Positions 1 through 10,656 of a DNA stretch of 64,000 nt are shown here, piece after piece (within the stretch, counting starts at the first letter, position 1; every line of letters begins with the position of its first letter). Position numbers and translations under genes: made by a program. The notes below the pieces were generated by a model, which was not told the DNA's origin, did not search any database, and was given only the letters and a program-made list of their open reading frames with translations. Source of the stretch: Sphaerosporella brunnea (taxonomy: Eukaryota; Ascomycota; Pezizomycetes; Pezizales; Pyronemataceae); assembly GCA_008704415.1 (NCBI GenBank), contig VXIS01000016.1:62001-126000 (forward strand), read 5' to 3'.

Positions 1-47
1 CCATTCCATCCATCCATCCATCCATCCATCCATCCATCCATCCATCC
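1..47. repeat. (ATCC)n microsatellite upstream of the first gene
   Basis: About eleven uninterrupted tetranucleotide units of the CATC/ATCC type lie directly upstream of the first coding sequence, 29 bp from its start codon. They are therefore in its promoter or 5' leader. The tract may continue to the left of the window. Confidence 0.9.
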
Positions 48-75
48 AGCAGACCAAACTCACAAAAAAAACAAA

Positions 76-805
76 ATGAAGTTTCTTCTCGCCCTGACTG
101 CCGTGGCTGTCACCGCCGCTCTGGCCGCACCCACTGCCGAAGATGCCCCACAGTCTCAAGGACTCCTGAACGTGCTCTTCCCAAACTACCTGGGTTTGTC
201 ACCCCGCTCCCCCTTTCTCCACCTTCTCCTCATACTCACACCCCCCTCCTTCCAGTCCCCATATATCAAGCCAACCCCGACACCGCCTACCCCACCCAAT
301 ACGAGGGCGACGTATCCTACACCCCAGGGGTGGCCAACGAAGTGCGGCTGCTGGTCGGCTTCGACGTACCAGCCAACAGCGGGACGCGCTGCCTGATCAA
401 GTTCCGGCTGGAGCCAAAGACGCCGTGGGGGTACGACTGGACGGTAACGGGCACGGGCAAGCTGGATGTGTGGGCCCTGACGAGCATCATCCAGAACGGG
501 GTTACGACGTGGAACTCCAAGCCTGCCAGGACCAGCGTGAACCCGTTGTTCAAGATTGTGCAGCCGCTGCAGGGCGGTGATGCCGCTGTGTGGGGTGCTG
601 TCATCCCTTGCAATGGCGGGCAGAGAATGGATTTTGAGGTTGCCGCCACGAGGCCTGGTGCGACTACTTTTAATTGGTTTGGTGAGTTTTTTTTTTTTTT
701 TTTTTGGTTTTTGTTTTTTCTTTGAGCGGTGAGGGGAAATGGCGCTGATGGTAAATAGAGCTTGATTACCCCAAGTCGGGCATTACGATGAATATGTACA
801 CGTAA
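76..805 (+). CDS. Small secreted protein with But2-type C-terminal domain
   Basis: Predicted exons 76-193, 256-681 and 759-805 give 196 residues. The N-terminus ([19 protein letters not shown]) is a textbook signal peptide with likely cleavage after an Ala pair near residue 18, so the product should be extracellular or wall-associated. The remainder resembles the fungal 'ubiquitin 3 binding protein But2' C-terminal domain: a beta-rich module with an LLVGFDVP strand, a GTGKLDVW strand, a Cys pair (TRCLI and IPCNG) and a C-terminal [11 protein letters not shown] strand. The last intron was chosen because the TAG acceptor at 758 joins in frame to that typical terminal strand and stop, whereas reading through runs into a poly-T tract. 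The domain's biochemical role is unknown; the name comes from a fission yeast two-hybrid hit. Family assignment is by pattern recognition. Confidence 0.8.
682..758 (+). other. Intron with long poly-T tract
   Basis: The intron starts GTGAGT and is followed at once by an uninterrupted run of about 18 T. It ends at TAG (756-758). The T run sits at the donor rather than the acceptor side. Confidence 0.7.
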
Positions 806-1296
806 GACCTGGTCTCAGTGCGGCAGATACTGAGTGGAGATGGGATTTGGAGGAGTGGAGATGGGATTTGGAGGATGGGATTTGGAGGAGAGGAGGGGAA
901 TAGCGGAAGTGGGTAATGTTTACAATAGTGAATGTGATTGCAAAACACAGGCTTGTGAGTGGAGCGTGAAGATTTATTTATGTGAGCAGAAAGACCCAAG
1001 AATCTCCATCAAGGAAACGCAAAAGCATGGTGATGTGTGGGGGTGAATGTCGCAAAGCAGAAAGTAATCGCAACAGCCTAGGACCAAAAGTGGCCATTGG
1101 ATATCCAGCCAAGTCTCCAGACACTGCTCTAAAGCCCGAACGAAGAGAAAACAGAAACAAAGCCGCTGTGACACCGTAGCTGCGGCAGAGCAAAAAAAAA
1201 ACTCCTTTGTTTCATCATGACTTGTCACTCACCCGAGCAGCAGCAGCAGCAAGCGTATATTACACCCCTCCCATTTTCTTCGGCCTCGGAATCCTT
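806..1296. other. Intergenic; short GGAGATGGGATTT repeat
   Basis: This stretch lies between two convergent genes. About 834-892 holds three imperfect copies of a unit reading roughly agtggagatgggatttggagg. No coding frame with a plausible start or conservation was seen. Confidence 0.6.
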
Positions 1297-1802
1297 CTAA
1301 GCCCGTCCTGCCCTCTGTCCCCTCGCACGGTTAACCGTAGCCCTTCCTCTCGCCAATCCGACACCCCGTCCACGGACAGCGCGAGACCGGAACATGGGTG
1401 CGTTCCTGTGCACAACACGTATCAGCCACTATCCCACTCCTCTCCTCTCCTCTCAGTGCGTGGGGCGGTGATGTATACCGCAACATGTCTGGCACGATGA
1501 AAAAGCGCACATGCGAGCCGCGGATATAGACCTGGTCGAGGTGGGAGACGCGGCCATCGCGTGCCGTCACGGTGATGTCGCGGAGCTGCACGTTCATGTT
1601 GTCTTCGGCTGTTTTTATTTTTCCGCGAGCGTCAGTGAGCATTACAATCCCCCAGAGTAGTAGCATGGAACGGAAGGAAGAAGGAGAGTGAAATACCTTC
1701 GATCAGCTTTCCGCGGAAGATCTGGCCCGAGGTCAACTCGAGCGTGCACACGTGGCCCTGCGCTTCATTCAGGAGCTTGATGGGGATTCCGATGCTGCCC
1801 AT
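1297..1802 (-). CDS. SMD3: Small nuclear ribonucleoprotein Sm D3
   Basis: Three exons on the minus strand (1697-1802, 1479-1608, 1297-1405) encode 114 residues, normal for SmD3. The protein is part of the heptameric Sm ring that binds the Sm site of U1, U2, U4 and U5 snRNAs in the spliceosome. The Sm1 motif spans about residues 10-45. The Sm2 motif [16 protein letters not shown] is at about 63-78 and carries the signature IRG triplet. The RG-rich tail ([12 protein letters not shown]) is the usual site of symmetric arginine dimethylation. Both introns split codons and restore the family sequence exactly (LIE-A-EDNMNV and DML-R-NAPMF). The start ATG lies 160 bp from the divergent NCS2 start, implying a shared promoter. 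Confidence 0.95.
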
Positions 1803-1962
1803 TGTTGTTGGTTGGTTGTGAGATTTGGTGTGAGGTCAGTTGAAGCTTGAAGGTGAAGGGTTCGCGTCTAAGTTGAGTAAGTAGCGCGTTTGTGGTTGGT
1901 GTAGGCTTTTTTGAGAGCCGCAACGCCCCACTGTGGATCACCTCGCCATACCAACCAACACG

Positions 1963-3136
1963 ATGCCAGCCGCCGCCGAAGCCCAGCAGTGTAAACGGTG
2001 CCACGCACAGACCAGTGCACATATCCTCCGGAGCACACCGCACTGTGTCGGCTGCTACGACCACTACATCCGTAGCAAATGCGTGAAGCGCATGGAAAGC
2101 TACAAGATCAAGTCTGAAAATCCGCCCATCACCTTGCTGCTCGCACTATCCTTTGGAGCTTCCAGTACTACACTTCTACACTTGCTCGATTCCCAGATCC
2201 GCGCGCAAAAACACCGGATACGCTACCGGCTGAAGATATTGCATGTGGACGAGCGGATCCTGGATCCGTCGCTGCCTGCGAGTGAAAGTCTCGAGGAGGT
2301 GAAAAGAAGGTTCCCACAAACCGGAGGGTATCTGAGTGCACGGTTGGAGGATGTATATGATTTTGCAGCGGAGGAGACCGGGCTGGAACGGGATGGTGAA
2401 GATGGCGGTGGGAAGGAGGAGAAGTTGAAAACGCTCCTGCAGCGGCTGCCGAGTCCGACCAGTAGAGAAGATCTTGCTGCTGTGCTACGGACGAGGTTGA
2501 TAGTTGCCCTGGCCAGGCGGGAGGGCTGTTCTGGCATCCTCTGGGGCGATACCACCACTAGGTTGGCAGACAAAGTTCTTGCGTCCGCGGCCAAAGGTCG
2601 GGGCGCACAGCTGCCCTTCGAGATTGGCGATGGGCCTGGTCCCTTTGGTATACCCCCAGCCCCCTCCTTCTTTGGCAAAGATTGATTGGGAAATAGGAAT
2701 AACATACTACCGCCCTCTCCGCGACGTCTTCAAGAAAGAGCTGGTTACCTACATTTCCGAAATCGTCACTCCGCCATTGTTACCGCTGTGCGTGGGATTT
2801 TCGAGCACGCCGAAGCACTCGGCGGCGGCTGCTACGAGTGGAAAGAATATCACCGTTGGAGAGCTTATGACGCAGTATTTTGAAAGCATGGAGGCGCAGT
2901 ATCCATCTACTGTTAGCAATGTTGTTAGGATGGGGGATAGATTGAAGCTGCCTGGAAGAGGTGAAGAGGAGGATAGTTGTGCTATGTGTGGATTGCTGAT
3001 GGACAAGGGAGGGAATGGGCTCACGCTTGGAGCCCAGGAGGTAGTGGAGGGAGGTGAGAGAAGGAAGGTGTGCTACGGGTGTATGAGAGCGACTCATGGC
3101 GCATCGGCAGAGCTCAGCTGGCCGGTGTTGTCATAG
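1963..3136 (+). CDS. NCS2: Cytoplasmic tRNA 2-thiolation protein 2 (Ncs2/Ctu2)
   Basis: Two exons (1963-2647, 2697-3136; 49-nt intron) give 374 residues. With Ncs6/Ctu1 this protein thiolates the wobble uridine of tRNA Lys, Glu and Gln (mcm5s2U34) in the cytosol. Visible landmarks are the N-terminal CX2C...CX2C zinc site (CKRC at about 9, CVGC at about 28), the Rossmann-like start (ITLLLALSFGASSTTLLHLL), the ARREGCSGILWGDTTTRLA segment, GDGPGPFG followed after the intron by ITYYRPLRDVF, and a C-terminal CAMC/CYGC zinc pair. The splice rejoins the conserved 'PFG-I-YxPLRD' segment. The first ATG in the frame was chosen; upstream the frame has only a GTG. Confidence 0.92.
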
Positions 3137-3464
3137 CACATAGATTCACTCAAATTACTGCGTTTCAAACGATATATTTGGAGAAAAACTGGACTGCTTG
3201 TAGGGAATTCATTTTGTATTCTCATTTATGACCGCTGCCTGACGGGTACAACGTATGCTTGTGTACATGTTGCTCTGGATAGAAGCTTTCCCACATGCCC
3301 TCCACACAAACACGACCATGGGAATCCATAACCGTTTATTTCGTTATTGAACAGAACCCAAGACCCAAATGAAGCAGAGCAGTAAAGAAAGCCGACACTC
3401 CACCCAGACAACACCACCCAAACAACACTGCATCCCCGTTTTTCGTTGCCGAAGGGCGATACGT

Positions 3465-4244
<780 letters not shown>

Positions 4245-4965
4245 CTTTGCGGCTTGTTGGCTGTGGTTTGGTTAGTGGGGTGGTCTCGCGGATCGGTTGA
4301 ACTTGAGCGAGCTTCGTTGGTATCAGACGAGTTGCGCCAGGGAGGGTTTCGGAGGTCGCACGCACAATGTGACTGCTAGGAGAAAAGCACGTGGATTGTG
4401 TGTGAGCTGACTCAGCGGAGCCAAGACGGAAAGTGGGTTTACCCGGCGGAAGTGTGTGACTCCAATCAAGGTTCACACAAAATCATCCAAATGCACTCTG
4501 GCCTCATCGGATCGTTTGAGTCTTGATTCCACGCCTGATCACAAGAAGCTGATTTTGTTATCGATTTGAGGAAATTCAACAAACAGAACTCCATGTAATC
4601 GCGCAGTTGTGCACACATTCACCCACCTCCATGACAACAATCTTGGCAGCGGGCTCTGGTAGCTGTAAAAGCCTCACAAAAGCCCAGATGGCTGCTAGGT
4701 AAAGCACTATTACAAGCCTCGGGAAACGGGCAAGCCCGAAGACGTGCACGGCGTTCTGGTGTCGACAGTGGTGGTTGCTTCAATAGAAATCACTCGCTTC
4801 GTTGCAGCCCGGGCTGAACCGGCTGCTGGCTGCTTGAGAGAGCCAGCCGCTAGGGCTGTGGCTTTTAGGGCTGGCTATTGACAACACTGACTCTTGCTAC
4901 CAGCCTGCTCCCCTATGATACTGAACACATGATGTTCCGCCACTCCTTTTTCGGCGTATATGAAT
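4245..4965. other. Intergenic; promoter of the ubiquitin-eL40 gene plus decayed mobile element
   Basis: The right part upstream of position 4244 must contain the leader and promoter of the ubiquitin-eL40 gene. The left end of the NDUFA8 homologue lies just beyond. A degenerate hAT-like terminal sequence is annotated separately at about 4766-4889. No coding region was recognised. Confidence 0.6.
4766..4889. mobile_element. Decayed copy of hAT-like MITE family
   Basis: The right end 4869-4889 reads GGCTGGCTATTGACAACACTG and matches the right terminus of the intact 50.7-kb element at 19 of 21 positions. The interior has the same GGCTGGCT/AGCCAGCC subterminal motifs. A possible left end starting CAGTG is at 4766 but is diverged, and no flanking duplication survives, so the left boundary is uncertain. 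Confidence 0.5.
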
Positions 4966-5669
4966 TTACCGGAAAGTCGCGGGACGTTCGTGTATCGGGA
5001 GCTCTCCCTTGGGCGTGCCCGGGATGACCTTCTGGAGTTTCTAGGGGTGGTTTATAACGTTAGCTACATGAACCAAAGAGGAGCGCTTGTTCATATAGAT
5101 TGCGCATTGCGCATTGCTAGGGCATCACCGACCAGCTTCTCAAACACACAGGAGTTGAAGGGCTTCTCCTCGTTCCGGCAGTGCACCATGGACATGTTGT
5201 TGTTCTGCAGACACTTCCAATGCGCCTTGAACTCAGAGGCGCAGTTCGCGTTGATATCGGCAATGCTGTCCCGCATCTCATCAGCATATGCGCTTCCAGC
5301 CCCAAGCACTACTACCGCCGCCCGCCAATATTCTCAGTGCCTCGGAAAGCGGAAGAACATACACCGAAGCAGCGCATCTGGTAACTCGTCGACCCTCTTT
5401 CAAGCAGTCCAGCTCTCCCCGTCCGTGCGCCTCGGCCTTGCAGAGCATGTAGTCCTCGTTGTAAACCTTGCATCTGTCGCCGATGAAGAACGCGGCGGAG
5501 GTCAGGGGAGCCGAAGACGCGCCGACCTCATCGACCTTGGGGATGTGGTCGGGCATGGGGGTCTTGTCGATGAGGACAGCATGGGTGAAGCTGCGCGGAG
5601 TCAGTTTACCAACAACTTTCAACCGCATGATACAAGAGCTGCTCACATGGGCTCCCGCTTGGTGGACAT
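4966..5669 (-). CDS. NDUFA8: NADH:ubiquinone oxidoreductase subunit NDUFA8 (20.8 kDa type)
   Basis: Four minus-strand exons (5647-5669, 5363-5590, 5133-5265, 4966-5040) give 152 residues. The protein is an accessory subunit of mitochondrial complex I on the intermembrane-space side. It has two complete twin CX9C hairpins: C-KVYNEDYML-C with C-LKEGRRVTR-C, and C-ASEFKAHWK-C with C-RNEEKPFNS-C. These are oxidised by the Mia40 relay, which explains the lack of a cleavable presequence. The short first exon (MSTKREPI) and the last exon (KLQKVIPGTPKG...ERPATFR) are inferred from splice signals and match the family's tail. The donor of the last intron (GTCGGT) is weak; without that splice the frame would end after a nonspecific tail. 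Complex I genes are absent from budding and fission yeasts, a useful lineage clue. Confidence 0.9.
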
Positions 5670-6030
5670 GGTGAGATAGTTAGTTTGGGGACGAGCGCAC
5701 GGCGACCAATTGCTGCTTGCTGGGGGAGTTGAGGTTCCGTGAGTCGAGGTATCGTAGGAATCCGGCGATTCGCCGCTTCCCGCAATGCCGGGGGGTTACT
5801 AAGCGGGAGCAGCAGGCTTGGCGGAGACACCACTGGACCCGCGTTGATACGCGGTATTTACAAAGCTGCGGTGGCCACGAACTCATTACGCGCCTTCATC
5901 ACAAAAAGTTGCCGTCAGGACCTCGCCTCTCACGCCCCGCAACCACTACCCGATAATATTGCCCTTCCTTTTCGCTGAAGGCAACTTCCTCTCCGACTCG
6001 ACGAAGCCTTTGTTCGAACCCACCGCGACA
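5670..6030. promoter_or_regulatory. Divergent promoter region, NDUFA8 homologue / NUP57
   Basis: This 361-bp interval separates two divergent start codons and must hold both promoters. No TATA box or other named element was recognised with confidence. Confidence 0.6.
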
Positions 6031-7744
6031 ATGTCTCTCTTCGGTCAGCAGCAGAGCGGCGGCGGCCTCTTTGGTAGCACCACGACCCAACCTCAGTCTG
6101 GCGGACTCTTTGGAAATACTACCACACAGACCCAGCAGACTGGCGGAGGTCTCTTCGGACAGCCTACCCAACAGCCCCAGCAACAGCCCCAGCAACAGCC
6201 TCAGCAACAGACGGGAGGACTATTCGGACAACAGCCCCAGCAGCAGCAGCAGACAGGCGGTCTTTTCGGCCAGCCAACTCAGCAACAGCAGCCGCAGCAG
6301 ACAGGAGGATTGTTCGGACAGCCAACTCAGCAACAGCAGCCGCAACAGACAGGCGGTCTTTTCGGCCAGCCAACTCAGCAACAACAGCCGCAGCAGACGG
6401 GAGGATTGTTCGGCCAGTCAACTCAGCAACAGCAGCCGCAGCAGACAGGCGGTCTTTTCGGCCAGCCAACTCAGCAACAGCAGCCGCAGCAGACGGGAGG
6501 ATTGTTCGGCCAGTCAACTCAGCAACAGCAGCCGCAGCAGACGGGAGGATTGTTCGGACAGTCAACCGCTCAGTCGGGAGGAGGACTCTTCGGGCAGGCG
6601 CAACCCCAGCAGCAGACAGGCGGTTTGTTTGGAAGCACCACCACTGCCCAGCCTCAGCAGCAGACCGGAGGGCTTTTCGGAGGTCAGACTGGAGGACTCT
6701 TCGGTGGGACACAGATGCAGCCACAGACCGGTGGATTGTTTGGACAGTCGGCTGCCCAGCCTCAGTCAATGCAACTTGGTGGGCTTGGCGGTAGCATGTT
6801 GGGCTCTGTGAACCAACAGTCGCAGATCCAGCAGCAGGGTATATTGTCTCTCACCATTTTAAAGCCGTGGCCTTAGTTGACTCTTGGGGTAGCAGTAAAC
6901 CCTATCGTTGAGAAGGTGCAGCGGGTGAAGAACTCGTGGGATGTCAATCACCCTGACTATGCATTCAAATACTATTTCTACAACTATGTCGGCAAGGAAA
7001 AGGCTTCACAGTTTCAGAAGCCTCCCAACGAAGACCTGGAGTCGTGGGAGAAGGCATGGTCCGAACGGCCAAACGATGGGTACGCTTGCCTCCACCAACC
7101 TATCTTCCCCACCGCTAACAAGTCATAGATGTGTGCCTGTCCGTGCAAACGGCTTCAAAGATCTGGAGGCTCGAGTAAAGGCGCAGGAAAGCACTGTCAA
7201 CAACTTCCGCCATACCCTGCACGGCATTCAGGAGAAGCTCAACGCTATCCAAACCCAGCATGATCTCAACACCAGCATCAAGTTAGAGGATTGCCAGCGC
7301 AGACATCAGGCTCTCGCTCGCCGGGCGCTGTCACTGGCTGCCAAGGTGCAAGTGCTCAAGAACAGGGGATACGCGTTGCAGCCAGAGGAAGAGGCGCTCA
7401 AGAAGAGACTCGAGGGCCTGGCAAGGACCGTACAGGACCCCGCTACCAGCGGCAGGATGAACGAGATCTGGGCCCGCATGATGGTGGTGCAGGAGAAGGC
7501 CAAGGCCATGGAGGAGAGCATGGGCAAAGTTGAGATTGTCTGGGAAGAACACCAGCTCCAGGTTACCGGAAAGGTACGTATCTTGAACGACTTGATCATG
7601 CATGGAATGTGTGCTGACAAGTTACGATAGCTGTTGGAGAGCAACTTCAAGGGTCTGGACTACCTTAGAAAGGAGGTGCTTGACATCGAAAGGCAATTCC
7701 AGGAGTGGCAGGAACAACACCAGAATCGCACCGGCGGACTATAA
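6031..7744 (+). CDS. NUP57: FG-nucleoporin Nup57/Nup54
   Basis: Exons 6031-6838, 6896-7079, 7129-7573 and 7631-7744 give 516 residues. The first about 270 residues are a GLFG-repeat domain rich in Gln, forming the hydrophobic permeability mesh of the nuclear pore. The C-terminal half is the coiled-coil part that binds Nsp1 and Nup49 (Nup62 complex). It includes the conserved block beginning NPIVEKVQRVKNSWDVNHPDY, the RANGFKDLEARVKAQE start of the alpha/beta region, and helices ending VLDIERQFQEWQEQ. The ATG at 6031 sits in a good context (gcgacaATGTC) and opens directly with MSLFGQQQ, typical for the family. All three introns are 49-57 nt and restore the conserved frame. Confidence 0.93.
6274..6561 (+). 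repeat. 48-bp coding minisatellite in NUP57
   Basis: Six tandem copies of a 48-bp unit encode PTQQQQPQQTGGLFGQ, with P or S as first residue. The copies are nearly identical at the DNA level, showing recent unit duplication. Related shorter Gln/GLFG units flank the array on both sides. Confidence 0.9.
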
Positions 7745-8131
7745 TCGTGGAAGTGTGTAAAAGTTCGACAAAACTTGATATCACATTGCGGGAGTATCCT
7801 TGGTTCGACGGGCGGGGAAATTTGGTACAGCATCTATTTTTTACGCAGCAGCTAACATTGTACACTACCGTCCCATATGCAACTTTTGCTAGGTTATTGC
7901 GCAGGGCTGGTTGGCAAGAAGTTGGAGCACTTGGGACATTTGATAGCAGCAAACATATGCCACAGCAATTCCGTTCCGGCCACTTATCGTACAGTAGAGA
8001 ACAAGTGAATAAAACAGTGTAGCGTGCCATTCATTCATGGGCCCATTTCCAGCAGCCTTTTTGTTCCGTCTATCCCAAGAGTATAGTTACAGTAACTCCA
8101 GTAACTCCATCACTCACCCAGCCACAATCGC
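7745..8131. other. Intergenic between convergent NUP57 and TOM5
   Basis: This interval holds the 3' ends of both genes. Short direct repeats (agtaactcc twice at about 8090-8107) are visible; nothing else was recognised. Confidence 0.5.
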
Positions 8132-8391
8132 TTAGAGGAGCTTGGAAACGTAGTCAACGGCGAAGGGTGCTGTGATATGTCAGCGATTCGTGCAGAAATG
8201 TGGGAATGGAGGGCGCGTACACAGGTAGAGCAGAACGCAGGTAGTGATGGTGAACTGGATTGTGCTCTTCGCGATCGCCTCCTGCTGGCGGATCTCGGCG
8301 GGGGAAGGTTGTGGGGCTACAGTTGCGTTCCTTCCTGTCAATACGCACGATTGGGAGCGTTCTTGGGAAGGGACGTACGACCTCCGAACAT
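8132..8391 (-). CDS. TOM5: Mitochondrial import receptor subunit Tom5
   Basis: Three tiny exons (8379-8391, 8221-8334, 8132-8169) encode 54 residues, the usual size for Tom5. The protein starts MFGGRRN, then PQPSPAEIRQQEAIAKSTI, then a single tail-anchor helix (about residues 29-50) ending YLSPFAVDYVSKLL, all as in Neurospora-type Tom5. It is a small component of the TOM complex of the mitochondrial outer membrane, passing preproteins from receptors to the Tom40 channel. The first intron is 44 nt and the second 51 nt. The second donor (T|GTACGC) was chosen because it gives the family's SPF motif. Too short for most automatic gene finders. Confidence 0.88.
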
Positions 8392-8715
8392 CTTGAGTGG
8401 CTGTAGACTTTTGGTTGTTGGTTGTGGTTTGGGCGGAGCTTTGGTGGCGGCGGGTTTGGGTTTGTTTGGTGGACTTTTTCTCACTGGTGACGCACTGGAT
8501 CCTTGTTTGGCGCTAAGCCGCAAGCTTGGGATTCGCGGCTAAAAGTGTGTCGCAGCAACCTCAATGAGAAGGGGCGAACCACCACCACCTCACAACCACC
8601 ACCTCTCAACCACCACCTCTCAACCACCACCTCTCAACCACCACCTCTCAACCACCACCACCTCCTCCCACTTCCAACAACTTCATTATAGTTTCCCGAC
8701 CCGCTACAATAAACA
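8392..8715. promoter_or_regulatory. Divergent promoter region TOM5 / IWS1 with 14-bp tandem repeat
   Basis: The interval separates divergent start codons. From 8596 to 8651 there are four perfect copies of the 14-bp unit CCACCACCTCTCAA, extended on both sides by imperfect copies (about 8577-8665). This CA-rich, G-free tract ends about 50 bp before the IWS1 start and probably lies in its 5' leader. Confidence 0.75.
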
Positions 8716-10007
8716 ATGTCTGATCACGAAGAGAACGCGCCAGTTGGCAATCCTCCCTCCGATATGATCGAGGCCTCCGAGCTGGCTCAGGATGAGGTGC
8801 GCCCCTTCGACGATGGAGATGACAGTCAGCTTTCCGATCTCGACGACGAGATCTTTGCGGACTACAACGACGGCATCAGCGGCAGCAAGTCGGCCGAAGA
8901 ACAGGAGCAGGTGCCAATCGACGAGGACACCGTTACCACCCTCGGAAAGTACAAAAAGAAAGGTACAGCGAAGGCAAGTGTCGGAGATGCGGCTGCCAAG
9001 GCAGGAAAGCGCCGTCGTCGCGATAAGTCTGCGCGTCATGAGGAGGAGGAGGATGAAGTGGTGCAGCCAGTTATTGAGAAACCGCTTACGGAGGAGGAGA
9101 GTAAGTCGGCTGTATTCTCCCCATCCTTCTTGTTGGTGCTGACGCGCTTCGCTCAGGGCGCAGGCAGGAACTCGACCGCAAGATGGACGAGGCGCTCAAG
9201 GGTCCCAAGAAGAAGAAGAGAAGAAAGAACGACCACGACTTGGAGCGCATGGACGATGAAGCGGTCGAAAACCTGCGTCTGGCTATGCTCGAGGCCGCCA
9301 AATGCGACACCGAGGCGATTGAGAACGGCCAACCGGCGACTCACAAGCTTGCCATGGTGGATCAAGTACGCGATATGCTGAACAGGCAGAACCTGATCAG
9401 TGTAGCGGTCGACTGCGGAATTCTCAAGGGCATACGCCGTTGGCTCGAGCCTTTACCTAACAAGTCTCTGCCAGCCTACAACGTACAGAAGCTCATGTTT
9501 GAGGTTCTGGCAAAGCTCAAGCCAGACTTCACTCACCTCCAGGAGAGTGGGATCGGAAAGATTGTCATGTTTTACACCAAGGATGCCAGGCCCGAGAGAC
9601 ACATCAAGCGCGAGGCTGAGAAGCTCGTGCGCGATTGGTCTAGGCCTATCCTTGGCCGCAGTGACGACTACCGCTCCAAAGATATTCCCATTGCCGATGG
9701 CTCTCGCCCTCTTCCTACTACCCGGTATGCAGATACATCTCCACCCATCTTTCACCGTCTTACTAACCGGTTTCACAGCCGTCCTCACAAGGATAGCAAT
9801 GCGCCTAACCCGCTTGCTGCTCCAGCTCGCGACACTGGTCGTGCCAGAGCCATGATACCAACCGCCCAGTCCTACGATATTGCGCCAAAGGACCGCATCA
9901 TTCCTGGAAACAAGAAGTTCTCCAAGCCTATGAACGCTGAGGCTGACGACTTCATCCGCAAGTTGAAGGCGAAGAAGGCCAAGAAAGGCGTAAAGGGCCC
10001 AGCTTAG
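8716..10007 (+). CDS. IWS1: Transcription elongation factor Iws1/Spn1
   Basis: Exons 8716-9100, 9157-9724 and 9779-10007 give 393 residues. The N-terminal about 160 residues are acidic then Lys-rich and disordered, with an SQLSDLDDEIFADYND segment of the type that contacts Spt6 partners and histones. The central domain (about 165-310) is the TFIIS N-terminal/LW-type helical bundle; it contains LNRQNLISVAVDCGILKGIRRWLEPLP, KSLPAYNVQKLMFEVLAKL and REAEKLVRDWSRPI. The protein travels with RNA polymerase II and Spt6. The second intron (54 nt) is a multiple of three without stop, so retention would add 18 residues; a perfect TTACTAAC branch point and CACAG acceptor support removal. Confidence 0.92.
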
Positions 10008-10656
10008 TCCGCTAGGTCCTACCGCCAGTTCTGTAATATTTAGGTACTGAGAGATGTGATCTACTTCTGCTGTTGAAGCTTGTCTTTTTTTTTTATCTCC
10101 TGTTGGGCGTACTGGCGAACGGAATTGCACTTGCTTCTTGCTTCTTTACCTACTTCCTGTTTGAATAGTGTCTTTTATCGCTTCATTGTGGCCTGATGAA
10201 TTGGGAGTATACACAACACAACGACAACTCCGCCGAGTAAGCCCTCTTTTATGGTCTGCAGCCTTTCTGAGCCATACCGGCCACATAATAAGTCCATCAT
10301 TTCGGAGCTTTCATGTTTCGATCCTGCACAAGATCCTGGCCGTCACGAACCAATTGGTTTTCTACTATGGACCACCCACATGATTTGAAAAGGTATGATC
10401 GCATGAACAAATTACCATAAGCCCGCGGCAAGGCCAACAAAGCTGTCCAGCTAGATCCTTTTCCTTGCGGCCCAGAAACCGCTTCACATGCTTGGATCTC
10501 TACTGAGTGACTGCTTGTGATAGCCAAGCCAACCGGGTCTCATCAAGTTTAGCGCTGCAGGTACAGCTCACCAGTTCACCGCGCACCATCTCGGAGCTCC
10601 AAGCTCCAGGACAAGAACTCCAACCACACAACAACAAACCACTCCTCGCACAAAAA
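10008..10656. other. Intergenic, IWS1 3' flank and PQ-loop gene promoter
   Basis: A poly-T run at about 10084-10094 probably belongs to the IWS1 3' region. A C/A-rich leader (caaccacacaacaacaaacc) immediately precedes the next start codon. No other feature was recognised. Confidence 0.5.

Noticed and set aside
6071..6811. Long open frames on both strands overlapping NUP57
   Set aside because: They are shadows created by the 48-bp coding minisatellite; the GLFG frame is the conserved one.
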